Source: Gracilariopsis chorda
Taxonomy: Eukaryota; Rhodophyta; Florideophyceae; Gracilariales; Gracilariaceae
Direction of reading: 5' to 3'
NCBI GenBank assembly: GCA_003194525.1
Contig: NBIV01000001.1
Location: forward strand, 124,001-188,000
DNA: 64,000 nt
Below, one piece after another: positions 12,382-25,197 of this stretch. The stretch's first letter is position 1. Each line of letters starts with the position of its first letter. Below the pieces are notes generated by a model. It ran no database searches and was not told the origin of the DNA. It worked only from the letters and a program-made list of their open reading frames with translations. The position numbers and the translations under genes were made by a program.

Positions 12382-15300
12382 TTGCGCATCCAAACGATGA
12401 GCAACACATCTCACATATTGTTCATTGCAATCAACGCGGCCTTGACGTCTAGTCTGCTTTGTTTTGTCTCGATCGTCAAAATAATGGAGTCTGTGGCCAG
12501 AGTGTCCACAGACCCTTATCTTTCTGGCGGTAGTTGCCCCGTCCTCTGCTTCGCTTGTGGCTTATGTCACCCTCAGAAACCGAGCAAAAAGCTCACCCTT
12601 AGTGTTGACAGATTTCGTGTATGGGTTTCAGTTGATACGGAAGACCTCTCAAATACGTTTGCCTCTCTTGAGTGCACTGCTGATCGTGAAGTCTGGTTGT
12701 TCATACCATGCCGAGACAGGCAAAAGAGATGGCAAGTTATTGCAAACCCGCAGAATTATGGCCCCAATATCTCTAAGAGGGCATTGCAACCCTGGAGAAC
12801 TAGAAAACGGAAACGTACCTCCCAAAGAGTTACAAAACCTTGCCTCATTCATTGTGATGAAAAAACATCGACACCTGATGTCGGCAAGCCTGGGCGAAAT
12901 CTAACCTGTGACTGGACCATGTACAGACTTTTTTCTGTATCCGATGAAGCTGTCAAGGAAGCATTCAGTAATGAATTCTGTAGACTCTCGAGGTGATTTG
13001 CTTGTAGTAGCTAAGTTGTTCGAAAATCCTTCCGCCACTCACCTATGCTACCTAACTTTCAACCACAGTCCTTATGCTCAAACAATTGCGTTGACAAAGC
13101 TGACATCCGCGATAGGCGTCATCAATAGATATTGCGTTTTTTCATAAGCATGGGTACGCATCATGAGAAAGAGGGATCCTGGACCTTTCTGGCGTCTTCC
13201 ATTCATCGATATGAATAGCTTGTCAGCGCCGGAGGCTTTCTCTGATTTTGAAGAATCTATCACCTCTCATTCCAGTAACTCATTGCATGCATGGGACTTG
13301 ATGGGAATGTATTGCTGTCCAAGTTGCTTGTTTATCGTCACCGAAGGAAAACAGGGTAAACGTTTGTTGCTATCCATACGAACAGTTTCATCTTCAGTCG
13401 ACCGCTTCCTCATACGATGTGTATTGTCTTCACTTGAATATCCCACCATCGCCAAGGTTATATTAATTTTTGACTCAGATACGCCTAGAAAAATTACCAC
13501 TATTGGTAACACGTTGCGTGCGAGTTGCATTGTAGTCAATTTACACGCCGGTGTAGAAGTTCGTATGCTGCCGTTTCAGGAAGTTTGTCGCTAAAAAAAA
13601 CGTTTATGCCAACTCGATTTTACCGAATCGTTCCCTGACCAGCGTGCGGTGGACGATAGAACGCTTCAAAAGCGAATCAAAGCATTGCTGGCCACCAAAG
13701 AAGTAATGCTCAAGAATCTAAGCTATCGCTTGTGATGTTATATTTCTTTCGACCAAATTGACGGTTCGCTTTCGAGTAGGGCCTCGAAAGATGTCCTGGG
13801 CTCAGTCAACGTACATAGACCAAGTCGAGCCGAGTTTAACCGTCATTTAAATGATGTTTCCAAGCACTGTAGGTAGATGAAAGACCTTTTCTGGTGTGGG
13901 GACTGGTCGTGGTGTGCTGAGATATCCTCGATTCCACGCGCCCTGTGGACGGATTTCTTGCTCATGATGGCTTTTCACATGCGTATTAGTGTCTGGAAAC
14001 TAACTGCGAAAGCTTGTGGAAAGGAGCTGGAAGTAAATTTTCCCGTGTGTAACTCAATGAAAGTACTTCCAACTCCATCCATTGAGGAGGCTTTGCAAAG
14101 CGGAACGGATCATTGTACAGATAACGTGCTCATGTGCATCAGGAAGATGAAGGTTATTGAGCAAAAGGCTCTGTCACGGACTGGCGGTGTGTCGGGACCT
14201 CTAACAATTACCAGTTCTGTGAGTGGGAAATGCAAGGTTTCGCCATCTTTTGTTAGTGTCCTAAATGCTATTGGGCTTTTTCTTTCGTATAATGTCACCG
14301 AGAGATATCGGCAGAGCTTGACTGCCGAGCGTGAGTGGAATGCTTGTTCGGATTGCAGTTCAATGGAGGAAAGAAGATTGCCCGTTCTAGAATTCGACCA
14401 CTGGGACTTTAAGTCACTCCATGCCGTTACAGTAGATGGAAAGGCCATGCCAAAAGTCAATGGATCGCTGCTTCAGGGACAGACCTCTGGCAAGAATCGA
14501 AAGAAAGGGGATAGAGAAAGAAATGCCGTGAAGAGACCCAGACGTGATTCGTGATGGAGTGTTGACAGTTTCGGGAGCCGAGAACAGTTTATTGAACGGT
14601 TCACTTCTGCTGAAAATACTACGAGAGTACAGCCATTTGAAAAGATTGTGTTCGAACTTGTCGCACTGTACCGCGGTCAAATGCTGGGAGATCGAGAGGT
14701 GGTCGGCAATGAATACAACACAGGTGCGCCAGAGGTTTTCCGTTCGGGCAATCATCAATCAAGGTAATCATGGAAATTGTGTCAACTTCAGAACTTTATG
14801 GTTCTCATCGTCTAAGGCGCACGGAGGGTGCTCAGAATTTAAAGACTCTTCACATGATCAACACGTGGTGTTTGTTGAAATCAGCAGAGATAGCGCGGGC
14901 GATGTCCTCACTTTTAGGCGTTATCTCAACCTCGTTCGTGACCAGCTGCAACCTGGAAAACGAGGACGTCCTCGGTATATTGTGATTGCTTGAGATCAAC
15001 CGTCGTATGAAATGTTTACAGAGCTCTGACTAGAATCGTGGCGACTGCACAAGAGACACAGCTCCAGCTCAAGTGAAACCGGTACTGCTATTGGAGAAGG
15101 ATTTAACTTACGCAACTGGTTGATCCCGTTCCCCGGTTTCTTCCATGCCGAGAAACAAGCGATGTACTCTTTATGTAAGGACATGCTAGATGGTGTCGGA
15201 TTAGAGGAAATGGCAGCATGTGCAGGACTTTGAGCAGCTCAAGTGAGCAACATATTTACACACGCACATGCTCTGTACAACAGAGCCGTTCTGTTCAATC

Positions 15301-18300
15301 TGGCGTGCGCCATGATCATCCTTCTGAATGACGTGATCTTTTTGGAGTACTCAACCATGTTCGAGGCCATACGTCCCTTGCACGATCATTCTCCGCGTAA
15401 AACTGTCATTCCTGACACTTCTGGTCCATCCATGCACTCATCTGCCACGCCATTACAATACAGAACAACTTCATCGCGTAATATGAATGGGGAGATACAT
15501 ACGGCGACAACGAGAATTTACACTACTGACGTCATTAGGGTCGGAAAGCATTTAAGGGAGAAGATAGCAAGACAGTACACCAAAGCACAGAATGGAAAAA
15601 ATTCGTGAAGACCGTTTTACTTTCGTGTCTTCTTCCGACAATTGGGCTTCACGTGTTGTCCAGGACTGGGCATACCCACCACATTGAAGCTTTTTGGCTT
15701 AAGCATAACGCCATACTGCACTCTTGAAAACATATCAAATATCAGGAGCTGCTCCAGTTTTATTCCTTTTTCAAGGGAATTATACCAACTTGAGTGGTAG
15801 ATGATTTGTTCTGAAGTACTCCAGGAAGGGCAGTTACCAAACTGCCGAGCTTCAAAGGGCATGGAAAACAAGGCATTCACAGAAGAGGATTTGCATATGT
15901 GAATAGAGATGAGGCTTTGGAAATGCTGATCGTCCGCAATTTGAAGAGCTTGATTGTAAATTCCCTAGCCCATCTGGAGAACCCAGCAGCCTGGCTGATG
16001 CAGGAATCAATGTTTCGAGCGCTAAGTAGATACGTGACAGGAGCTTCTAGAGCGTATGGTTGACCCAGATAAGTCAACGATGGTGGAGAGAACATGGGAC
16101 CACTGACAGATTTCGATAGGAATGCGTGTCAGTGAACGACAGCCATGCGAATGGTACATATAATGAGAGAGGCTAGTTTCCTGATCGTTTCGCACCAGGG
16201 ATCTGAATGGATACTAAACGTGTTCGCAGTTCCGCCTAGGCGAATACACAACAAGCTAGATCAGGAGAATCTGCTCTATATGGCAGAGAGTGGAGTCACT
16301 ATGTCCTAACTTCACGTCTCTGTTCTATTCCCAGACGTTTTCGGGTCTTTAACAGCGAATGACAGGAAAAACAATTCAATGATAAGAAGTTCACGAGTTG
16401 GAACAGGTGTAGAGCTTTGCTGCGACCAGCAAAGTGTATGGAGAAGTTGGATTCGTGCGTAGATATTTTGCCTTGTGATAACGAGAGGCGCGACCCTTCA
16501 ATTGGAAATAAAGCTAACGAGGCCGGACTGAAACGCTCGAAATCTAGGAAGGATTCATGAAGTTTGTGCAGGCACAATGCAAGAAGGTTGAGATATTGAA
16601 GGAAACGCTGCATACGCAGGAGCGACTGGCTATTCGAAGCGGGAACGATGCGTATCTAAAAGAGGTTATGGGAAGATGGGATCACGTACATGACAGGTGA
16701 CATCTTCTATCTCCTTTCGCGTACTGCTTTGTTGACGTGACAGGTAGATTAAATCATGGTGCAAAGTCCAAGTTTCTCAAGTATGCAGTAAGAGACAACA
16801 GGGACATACTATATCCTCTTGACTTCATGAGGTGCAGCACTACAACGGTGCAACAAACTCACTCTTCCAATGATGAGGTATCCCGTTCTCTGTTTACATG
16901 CGATATGCCTCCGTATATATCTGTTCAGTTGGGGTTTATGAATGCCCTGCATTATAGAGGTGATACCGGACACAGGGGAACGTTTTTGCGTCATGTAGTC
17001 ATCGATAAGATGAAATCAGTGCTTCGCCCATGGATTACAGGACCAAGGGCATTCTGGTTCACACACATACATCTACAAGTTGACGATTCGACCAATATAT
17101 TGCCATAAAGGACATCTGAGCAGAAACAAAGGGATCGTAGGAGGGAAAATGTAAAACCAACATGAACGAACCGCAATCGTCTGCTGTTAACTGCGCTATT
17201 GAATTTGATGAGTAGTTGAATTTCCCGTGGTCGTTTCTTGTCAAGTACCGTTCAGAAAAGGATGAACTAGCTTACCTGCATCTCTTCTGCGGTGCAACTA
17301 CAGCTTTCGAGTTTTTGAAGGAGAGCAAGCATGTCTCGAAATGAAATGTGCTCCTCCACAGAGGATGTTTTGCAATCCCTAATACATTTTCTATTCCTCA
17401 TCTAGGTCAATGCAATCTTAAACGATATTTGTTGAAAGAGAACAGTTTGGCAGAGCTATTGAGAGGGTGAGTAGTTCTGGCAAGAAGCATGGAAAATAAT
17501 GTTGACACTACAACGTTTATTCTTTTCTCGCGCTCATGGTGCCTGGTGTTTCAGACCGATGGTGTCTTCTATGTTGACATTATCGATTTAGAACATGGTG
17601 AGTCTGAAACTAGGTTGGTTGGCGTAATGAACAAATATGTTATCCTAGCAGTACAATCTACGCCGCATATGAATTCACATGGACTGGTAACTAAACCGCA
17701 GTCTGCTCATCGAATCGATCTAGCGTATGGATGGATGAACGGACTGAGTCAGACCATAATCATATCAGATGAAACTGACGTCTTTCTTACTTTGCTAAGA
17801 AATCCAGTCATGTCCGAGTGAGGTGTAATGCACGTCCTAAACGATACAATCCACAACGTTTATCCTGCTTTTAAAGCTCTGGCGAAGGTGGGAAGTTGTG
17901 GACCAAGCTTCGCTGCTTTGTACTGTATTGCCCTGTGCAACTTCAGCCTTTCAATATAATGAATGGAACATGAAACATATTGGGAGAGTTTCGTTACTCT
18001 TCTAGAGCATAACGGTACTTTAGTGCCTTCACTGAGGGACAAGTTGGAACAAGTGGACACCTTAGTATGTTTGTTGTTTTTGCGGAGAGAGAAAGAAGAA
18101 ATATTCTGCAACGAAGATGACAGGAACCGAGAAACTCAACAAACAGCGGAGCGGAGCGGCGTGGCATGTACTCAAGAGGGCAAAATGCGACGTTCGTTCT
18201 TCGTCTCACAGCACTGTGTGGGCTTGGCAAAATGGAGGGTGGAGGCGAGGACCTTCGTTGCAGATTCAGTCCCGTATGCCACCCAACTAATACCAAACGA

Positions 18301-18487
18301 CGCGTACATTAAGTTGCATGCCACACGGGCAACATTTATTAGCACAATTTATTGGGGACGGAGCACGGAGCGGAACTTATCATCCGCAGTCATTGCCGAT
18401 TGCACGGAGTCAAATGGTTATGACGTTGAACGAAATGTAGTGATTGAAAGCGTCGCTAGCGTAAAAAAGTTGATGAAGAGCATGTAA
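12382..18487 (+). pseudogene. long decayed gene of a transposon-like family (DUF6589-like middle, nuclease-like tail)
   Basis: A single plus-strand coding region of about 6 kb can be followed through many stops and frame changes. Recognisable blocks: a Cys-rich start (CPVLCFACGLCH); an HAVTVDGKAMPKVNGSL block near 14430; DQPSYEMFTEL followed by WLIPFPGFFHAEKQAMYSL at about 14994-15165, which resembles the core of DUF6589-type proteins of fungi and invertebrates; ALEMLIVRNLKSLIVNSLAHL near 15920; a TDVFLTLL segment near 17775 reminiscent of PIN/FEN-like nucleases; and a C-terminal LHATRATFISTIYWGRS segment at about 18310. I cannot name the family with certainty and infer that it is mobile-element derived. 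An old copy: nearly every block is separated from the next by a break. Confidence 0.55.
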
Positions 18488-19309
18488 GGTCTCGTGAGGT
18501 CTTGCAATTGCAATGGAAACTGTGCATCCCGGAGATGCTAATGTTTCAAAAAGCCACAGAAATGCATAGGGGTGTGGGGTGACGACTAAATATGCCAAAA
18601 ACATGTCATAGTACGCATCGATACTGGAGGAAGCGATCTGCAGCCACAACAAGAAGGCAAGGTGGAAACAGAGGAAACGACAAAGGGGGATGCACATCAG
18701 AGTACAGGGCATAGGAATCCAAATCTACTGTCTTGCGAGATTGAAAATGATACCTCTCACGACAGTCAATGTGAAAGCGAACGCGAATCGATGATAAACA
18801 TGCACGCGTGTGCAGACTCGCAGTGTGACTCAGAATCATCATCTACCGGATGCGGCGAGCACGTTTTTGAAGATGAGGAGACAATTTGAAGCACTTAGCC
18901 TCTACACCCCGCTACTTCCTGTCGAAATAATATTGCCTTCTGTTCCGGACTTCGGAACTCGGGTGGAAATGACTTGACAAAAGCATCAGTGTGCAGTAAA
19001 ACTCTACCAGAACTGAAAAGGAATTGGTCAATCCATATCTGGTACATCTCTTGAATGTCACACGAAGGTTTATGCTTCAAAAGATATTCCCTGTTACACC
19101 ATACGACGATCGTGATGGACTGGTACAGACTGGGCTCGGTTTGACATGGTCTCGCGACATCCGCACCTGTTCATGCAAAAACGGGAATGAACCTGGGGGT
19201 ATCGTTACGAACAGTTCACCTTCCGAAATGAGAGCTTTTAGATGAGAGCGTACGTTATACTTTTATACCATCGGCAGAACTAGCAGACGGCACTATGGTT
19301 CCTCCCGTG
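18488..19309. other. unassigned DNA
   Basis: A short open frame at 18662-18889 encodes an acidic, Ser/Cys-rich peptide, possibly a remnant tail of the preceding gene. The rest shows nothing I recognise. Confidence 0.35.
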
Positions 19310-19621
19310 GTGCAACGCAAAATGCGTGTAAATCGGGATGATGCTACTGATAGGAGAGCGACACGGTTACCGTGGCCACTCTACCGTATATGAGTTGGAA
19401 CCGTACGAGGTGATGCCAATGGGATGGTTTATTGTGTGAAGTTTCACCTACAAAGGTAAGAATCTAGAATGGATTGCAGGATTAGTGGACACGTGTGCGC
19501 GTGTGCGACAGAAGCATGTTGTAGTGATATGTTTTACTTAGGTTGACCCCTCATGGTGCCTGACACTGGCCTGGCCACGTGTGTGGACCTGAGCAGGTGT
19601 GCACTATTGTATTTAATTATT
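19310..19621 (+). repeat. dispersed 312-bp repeat, copy 1 (LTR-like)
   Basis: This stretch matches 46258-46570 over its whole length and in the same orientation, from GTGCAACGC to TTAATTATTA, with scattered substitutions. Shared blocks include CGTATATGAGTTGGAACCGT and ACCTGAGCAGGTGTGCACTA. Copy 2 is preceded by a polypurine tract, which suggests an LTR; copy 1 has no such tract and no coding remnant beside it, so it may be a solo LTR. Confidence 0.8.
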
Positions 19622-19744
19622 AAACCGTATTACAAGATGAAGCGGCCTTCGGCCGCGGGCGGCGCTGGACGCCGCGGTAGAAGAGTGATAAAACGCGGTG
19701 GGAAGAAAAAAGGGTGCAGAAAGCAGAAGCAGAAAAGCAAGTAG
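19622..19744 (+). other. GC hairpin and a short Lys/Arg-rich open frame
   Basis: GCGGCCTTCGGCCGC at about 19647-19661 is a perfect 6-bp-arm hairpin. Downstream the frame encodes a peptide rich in R, K and G (GGAGRRGRRVIKRGGKK) ending at 19744. The hairpin lies near the 3' end of the adjacent Helitron, where Helitrons carry a hairpin, but I could not find a convincing CTRR terminus beside it. Confidence 0.35.
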
Positions 19745-19814
19745 TTTTAATTCAATGAATGAAGAACGCAAGAAATATAATTACGGTTGTGGAGGGATGC
19801 AGAACCGAATGGCT

Positions 19815-22800
19815 TCAGGCAGCACTGGGTTGGTGATGGCCACAGGCATGAGATGAATTTTGTGCGCATTTGCGGATGTAAGCTGCGGATCATGCATGAG
19901 CAGCACATGGTTGTTCCTTCAAACGCGCGACAATGCGACATACAGCTGACCAGCGCAGAAGAAGTTGGATCGCACATCCACGACGAACCCATCCAAAGTC
20001 TTTCCCTGTCCTTCGTGAACAGTAGCTGCAAACGCGAGATGAATGGGGAACTGCCTTCGAATCAAGCGAGTATCTGCGAAAGAAAACTCGAAGTCGATAC
20101 GATGTAGGAGCTGTCGTTCCAGAACCTGTCCGTTTTCGTCGAATCGAGCCACCTGAATCGTAAATTGATCTACACGCACGACTACGAACAGCTTTCCGTT
20201 GACCACAGCAGATTGCAGCACGTTCCCAATGACCATAAGTGGCACACCGATCTTCAAGTCCAAGTTATGAGGCGCGACTCCAGTAGGGCATACTGATATG
20301 CAAACTAGGGGACGATAGTACTGGCGAAGTCAGACTCTGGGTTCTGTCCACGATCAGGTTGCACGGTTGTCGCTGACAGAAGAGTGAAGCGCTCACCAGG
20401 AAACAGATCTAGCGCTGCCGCATTATGTTCGTCGACCAATTGATTTGTGGAGGCAATGAGCATTTTGCTGAGATCCACATCCTCCTTGGGTCGTGTTGTA
20501 AGCCACTTCCACAGAAATTGGTAGGCGGTTTGAATGCCACCGGTCGATCTGAGTGGTATTGGAGCACTTTTTGATATTTTGTTGCGTGCAATGGAACGTA
20601 ACAGCGACGGAAATGCCGCATCATCGGCTTGGCGTACTTGTTCGGTGAGGTACAGCACTTGAACCGAGCACACTGTCCACAGATCAATCTTCCATGGCAA
20701 TTCGTTGAGAATGTTTGTGTACACTTGTCTCACATTTCCACTTGGCTTGGCCTCCATGTACACCTGTGGCACCACTGGAAGCAGCTGGGAGTAGTCGCCA
20801 GATAGAACGATGGTCAAGCCCCCAAAAGGAAGCGGGTTTTCCATTCCACTGCAGTGAAGATCTTTGAACAACGCATCCATGAGTTTGAAGAGCTTTATTG
20901 AGAGCATGGACGCCCCATCCAAGACGACCAGTTGTATTTCGCGTAGCAGTTCTGCACGTTGAGATTGGGGACCATACTTTGACAAAGTGGCTGTAGTGCT
21001 GCTTGTGCTGTCCCTATCAGCTACACCCAGTCCGAGCAGGCTATGTAAAGTGCGGCCACCTTCGTACAGTGAAGCTGCAATGCCTGTTGTAGCAGTCATT
21101 TTGGCGAGCATTCCTTCCGACTCAGCGATATCACGAAGAACGTTAAGCACGTATGTCTTTCCTGTTCTTGCGGATCCTTGCACAAAGAACACGTTTCCAG
21201 GAGTGCTTGTTCGCTCCTGCAGCGCCTGTAGGTGTTGCGATGCGGCAATGACGGTGTCAATGACTTGTCTTTGGCGAGGTTTCAAGGTGGCGTAACTTGA
21301 CTGCAAAGTTGACGAACTTCGCACCACTCGCGAGTCTCGAGTTCTTGTAGCTAGATTCGCCTCAGTCAATGCTGCATGATCCCGCTGTAGGTGTTGGGAG
21401 AAGAAGCTGTGATCAAGAAGCAGTCGTCCTCCGTGCCGGTCTGAGATTTCCACCACACGTCGATACATTTCTTGCTTTCGTTGCTGCTCATCTCCTGTAT
21501 GTATGTCGCTACATAGTGCCTCCCAGTTTTCGACGGCCATTTTTTCTGGGTCTGCGCCTTGTTGGTATAGTGTAACAACCAGAAGTCGTAGCTCTGAGGG
21601 CGTGCTGTATATCTGCACTGCTTCTTGGAATGCAATATCAAACTCGGATCCGTCCGCGAGCAGTCCGCTTACAATCGCAGTTTCACGATACGTTCCATAC
21701 TGCTGTCCGTTGAAAGTCCTTGCGTCTTCATAAGAGCTCGAGCCGTGATTCATGAGCAGCAAGCGCAGAGCAAAGAGCTCAATGGCCGACGGTGAAACAC
21801 CTCTGATCCTTGCGACACACTGCTCGTCGTCCGTGCGCTCTACCACGTACATGGGCGTATCGCAGTCGTCTGTGGGCACCTGACTGCTGTCTCCGTCGTA
21901 TTGGTTAAGCACGCGGGCTGGAAGCGTGCGATACAATCGCACTTTTTCAAAGTACGAAAGGTAGTCGAGGTTCGCGTATGCTTCGGGCCTTGCAAAGTAT
22001 CTCTCCAGTGTAGACGGCTGTGATGCAGAAAAGAGCTGGTTTGGACCTCTCAGCAGAAATGTGCGCTCTCCTTCCAAGTGAATGGCCAGTCGCTCTACTT
22101 TTGGTACGATTTGAACATGTCGAAACTCGAAAAGTCTCCAAGCTGCATTGACGGCGCCCACCACACGCGCTCGCATGTATGCACGAATGTCTTTCTGCAC
22201 CTGTGGCTCTTGTTGCTGCTCGTTGTGTGTGCCTGTCTCATTAGCATCACTCACATTGAGCACCACCTCCTGAGCTTTGGGCTGCTTAAACGCGTACTTC
22301 ATCAGATAAGCCACTGCGCCCCCTCCTTGCGTGCGTGCTACGTTGATATGAGAGCGGTACTTCTTGGTCAGAGTTGGGTTGTACGGCACAATCTTGAGGT
22401 CTTCTTGCCTTCTTCTGCGGTAAATAACGCGATTCGTGCCTTCTTCAATGTACGTCTCCGGCACAATCATATTGCTGTCGTATCCGAACGTGCGCCGCCC
22501 AGCGCGATTCCGGCAATAGGTGGAGTGGCGGTGCCTGTGCATGGAAGAAATGAGAGCACGCAACGCGTCGTCTTCGCCTGGAAGGGGAAGTTCTGCACGA
22601 ATGAGCTCGTCGATCACATCAACGTCTTCAATCACGCCTCCTTCGAGCCACACGAGCATGTGGTGATGAGGCAAATTGCGCTCTTGAAACTCGAGCTTTG
22701 ATGCAAGCCCCAGGCACTTCAATCCAAAGATCTGCTCCGAGTTCTTCTCCAAATCCTTCATGAAGTCGTTTGCGTACTGGTTGTACACCCTTGCAATCAG

Positions 22801-25197
22801 ATCCGGTCGGTCAAACGGTCGAGGGCGGTTACTTTGTGCCGTAAATGCGCCACGATTGGTGGTGTCCATCCCAAGACGCTGGATGTCCTCTCGCCAGATG
22901 TTCATGGTGATTGTAATGAACAGAGAAGGCGGTCCTCTCCGCGCCACGATCGCCTGTACATCCATGCGCTTGTTCTTCCAGTATGCTGCTGAGTTGACGG
23001 AGTCATCGGGCAGAAAGATGCGTCCCATTAGCACGAACTGGGATTGTGGCACGTGACCGGTTTGCTATTGTGCTTGCTGCATTTCTTTCTCTCGTACAAT
23101 GCGTGCCCGTTGTTCTCTTTCCAGGAAACGCAGTCGCATGTCCTCAATGTTTGTGTGGGTGCGAAGCATCCACATCTGCATCAACGGTCCGCTGTTGAGG
23201 AGGATTTTGTCTGAGTACAAACGTCGCTTCGCGTTCTGAGCCCAGGTGAGCTTTCGGAGCTTCCACTCGTTGACGCTGAGATCTGAGCTTTGCTGTGTGG
23301 AGTTCCTTGCCTCCAGGAACAGGCCGATGTCAAATGGTTCGTGCTGATCACCGTACGGGTAGAGAAGAGCGAAAGTGCCCTTCTCTGCAAGTTTAGATGC
23401 CGGTTTTAGAAGTCGGTACCGCACTTGCGCATTGTTTGCGGCATTCGCAGTCGCCCCTGCTCCAGCAGCAGCAGCACTCGTCACTGCAGCGTGCTCTTCG
23501 GTTACGGTTCCTTCTACCAAGCGCGGTACTTGAGACTCCACTCGATACAGGCCAGTTGGATCCACGACGAGCGTTCTCATCATGGTTGGCCCGCCACCAG
23601 GAGCATCTTCAGGGAGAGGCCCAGCACCTGCGTGAGGAGCACTGACTGTGGCACTTCGGGTTCCTTCGTAACCACGTACGACTACTCCCTCTTCTGCTGC
23701 CTGCATGCTGATATCGACGGCGGTATCTGCATTTTGTTGTTGTTGTTGTGTGCTAAGCATGGATCGGTACCGCTCACGCACCACGTCTGGCTTGGGCTGG
23801 ATCACATCGTACAACTTGGGCACGATGTCTCGTACGTCGATGTCTTGAATGAACGCACGCAAATTGGCACGCGCATAGTGAGAGGGATCCAAGGAAGGCG
23901 GACCAGTACCCCACAGAAAGCTGTAGCGCGTGTTGTTCTGGTTCTGCGCGGGCAGAGCGAGTGCTGCGTTGCCCTCAAGTCTGAGAAAGGAGGGACCGCC
24001 TCCCGTCACATACGACATGTCCATGAGCGCTTGCGTCGTCGCGAAGAGCGTATTCAAGTTGAGGAAATGGCTGTGGAAGGCTCTCAGGCTATAAAGACTG
24101 CAAACCAACTCGTTGCTATGCCTTCTGCGGAACGTAACGACCCACCCTGACATTCTTTTCATTCCACAGCACACTCCATTGGTCTCTTTGCCAAGCAAAA
24201 CGCATCCGCAGTACTTGCAGCTATGAATTCTCAATGTCCAGTCCCGGTACGGGCAGGAGGAGAGCGTGTGTGCGTGCTCGCCGCATCTTCCGCATCGCCT
24301 TTGACCTGCAGTGGGAAGCGTCTCAAACTCCGGCACGCTTGCACGGATGGCCGGATCATTCCTCGCCTGAGCTGCCACGGAATCCCACGCATAGTACACG
24401 CGATAGAGTCCTCGATCAGGACGCCCAGCACAGTGCATGACCGTCGTATCAAGCTGTTGCTGTGGCTGATGCTGCGGCTGGTGTGAGGGAGCCGGTGTTA
24501 TCTCATCCTCTTCCACCTCCATCGGAATGGGCATCTGTTGTTCTTCCTGTTCAGCTTGTGGCAGCGCAGGCTACGGCGGCAGGTGTGAGGGAGGCCGGGT
24601 GATCTCATCCTCTTCCACTTCCATCGGGAACGGCATCCGTTCTTCCTCTTGTTCAGCTTGTGGCAGAGCAGACTGCTGTGGCGGCGGTGGCTGTGAGGGA
24701 ACAGGGATGATCTCATCCTCTTCCACTTCCATCGCAACAGGCATCTGTTCTGCAGGCATCGGTGGGAGAGGGGGAGGCATCGGAGGCGGTGGGATGTGAC
24801 TTGGAAGGCCTCTGAAAAACTTCAGAAATTCAAGAATTGGGCATGAAGTTGGTAGATATGTGGCAACGGACCTAAAGGCTCCAGCGGCGCTTGTGCTAAC
24901 TGCAGCTGCAACCAAAGTAGGTGCAGGAGTAATTTAGTCTTCTTCAACCACTCGAACAATATGTCCTTGAACGTGCGCTACGCTTTCATTTACTCCCAAC
25001 TCATCTGTAGCTGGAGGAGCTGGTGCTTTTCGGGGTCTTCCAGCTCCTGCCCATGCTCCACCACTGCTGACGCGATAACCACCAGCGTTTTGCCTTGCAC
25101 CGCCTGCGTTCAACCTGGCACCTCCAGCACTGTCTCTGGCACCTCCCGAATTAAATCGGACGGCACCACAGTTCAGACGTCACCCTCCTTTCGTCAT
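19815..25197 (-). mobile_element. Helitron
   Basis: A nearly complete Helitron coding region containing the Rep (HUH) and PIF1-type helicase domains expected of a rolling-circle transposon. It is unusual in its N-terminal part, which has Gly/Arg repeats and tandem acidic/proline repeats. The element ends (5' TC, 3' hairpin plus CTRR) could not be placed, so the true borders extend beyond the coding region on both sides. Confidence 0.9.
19815..25197 (-). pseudogene. Helitron Rep-helicase protein, interrupted
   Basis: Rolling-circle replication protein that would nick and unwind the element's DNA. Order: ATG at 25197; GGAR-type repeats; three repeats around MEVEEDEI; a zinc-finger segment (CGRCGEHAHTLSSCPY, CKYCGCVLLG, about 24140-24300); the Helitron-like N domain; HUH motif LPHHHMLVWLEGG near 22640-22680; tyrosine motif AYLMKYAFK near 22300; PIF1 Walker A GSARTGKT near 21150; VVLDGASM in the Walker B position; LSGDYSQLLPVVP; and the C-terminal [14 protein letters not shown] and YVALSRV. 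Interruptions in the minus-strand frame: TGA near 25180, TAA near 24932, TAG at 24571-24573, TAG at 23065-23067, a one-base frame change near 20290-20304, and TGA at 19919-19921. Homology resumes in the same frame after each stop, so decay is recent. Confidence 0.88.
24500..24765 (-). repeat. tandem coding repeat in Helitron N-terminus
   Basis: Three units of about 100-110 bp, each encoding MPxxMEVEEDEIxPxPS followed by a proline/glutamine linker and ALPQAEQEE. They remain similar at DNA level (TCATCCTCTTCCACTTCCAT recurs in two units, with one change in the third). A fourth, more diverged unit (VVEED) lies near 24935. Confidence 0.85.

Noticed and set aside
19640-19665. The Helitron 3' terminal hairpin
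   Set aside because: A good hairpin is present, but no CTRR end follows at the expected 10-12 bases on the minus strand, so the terminus was not called.
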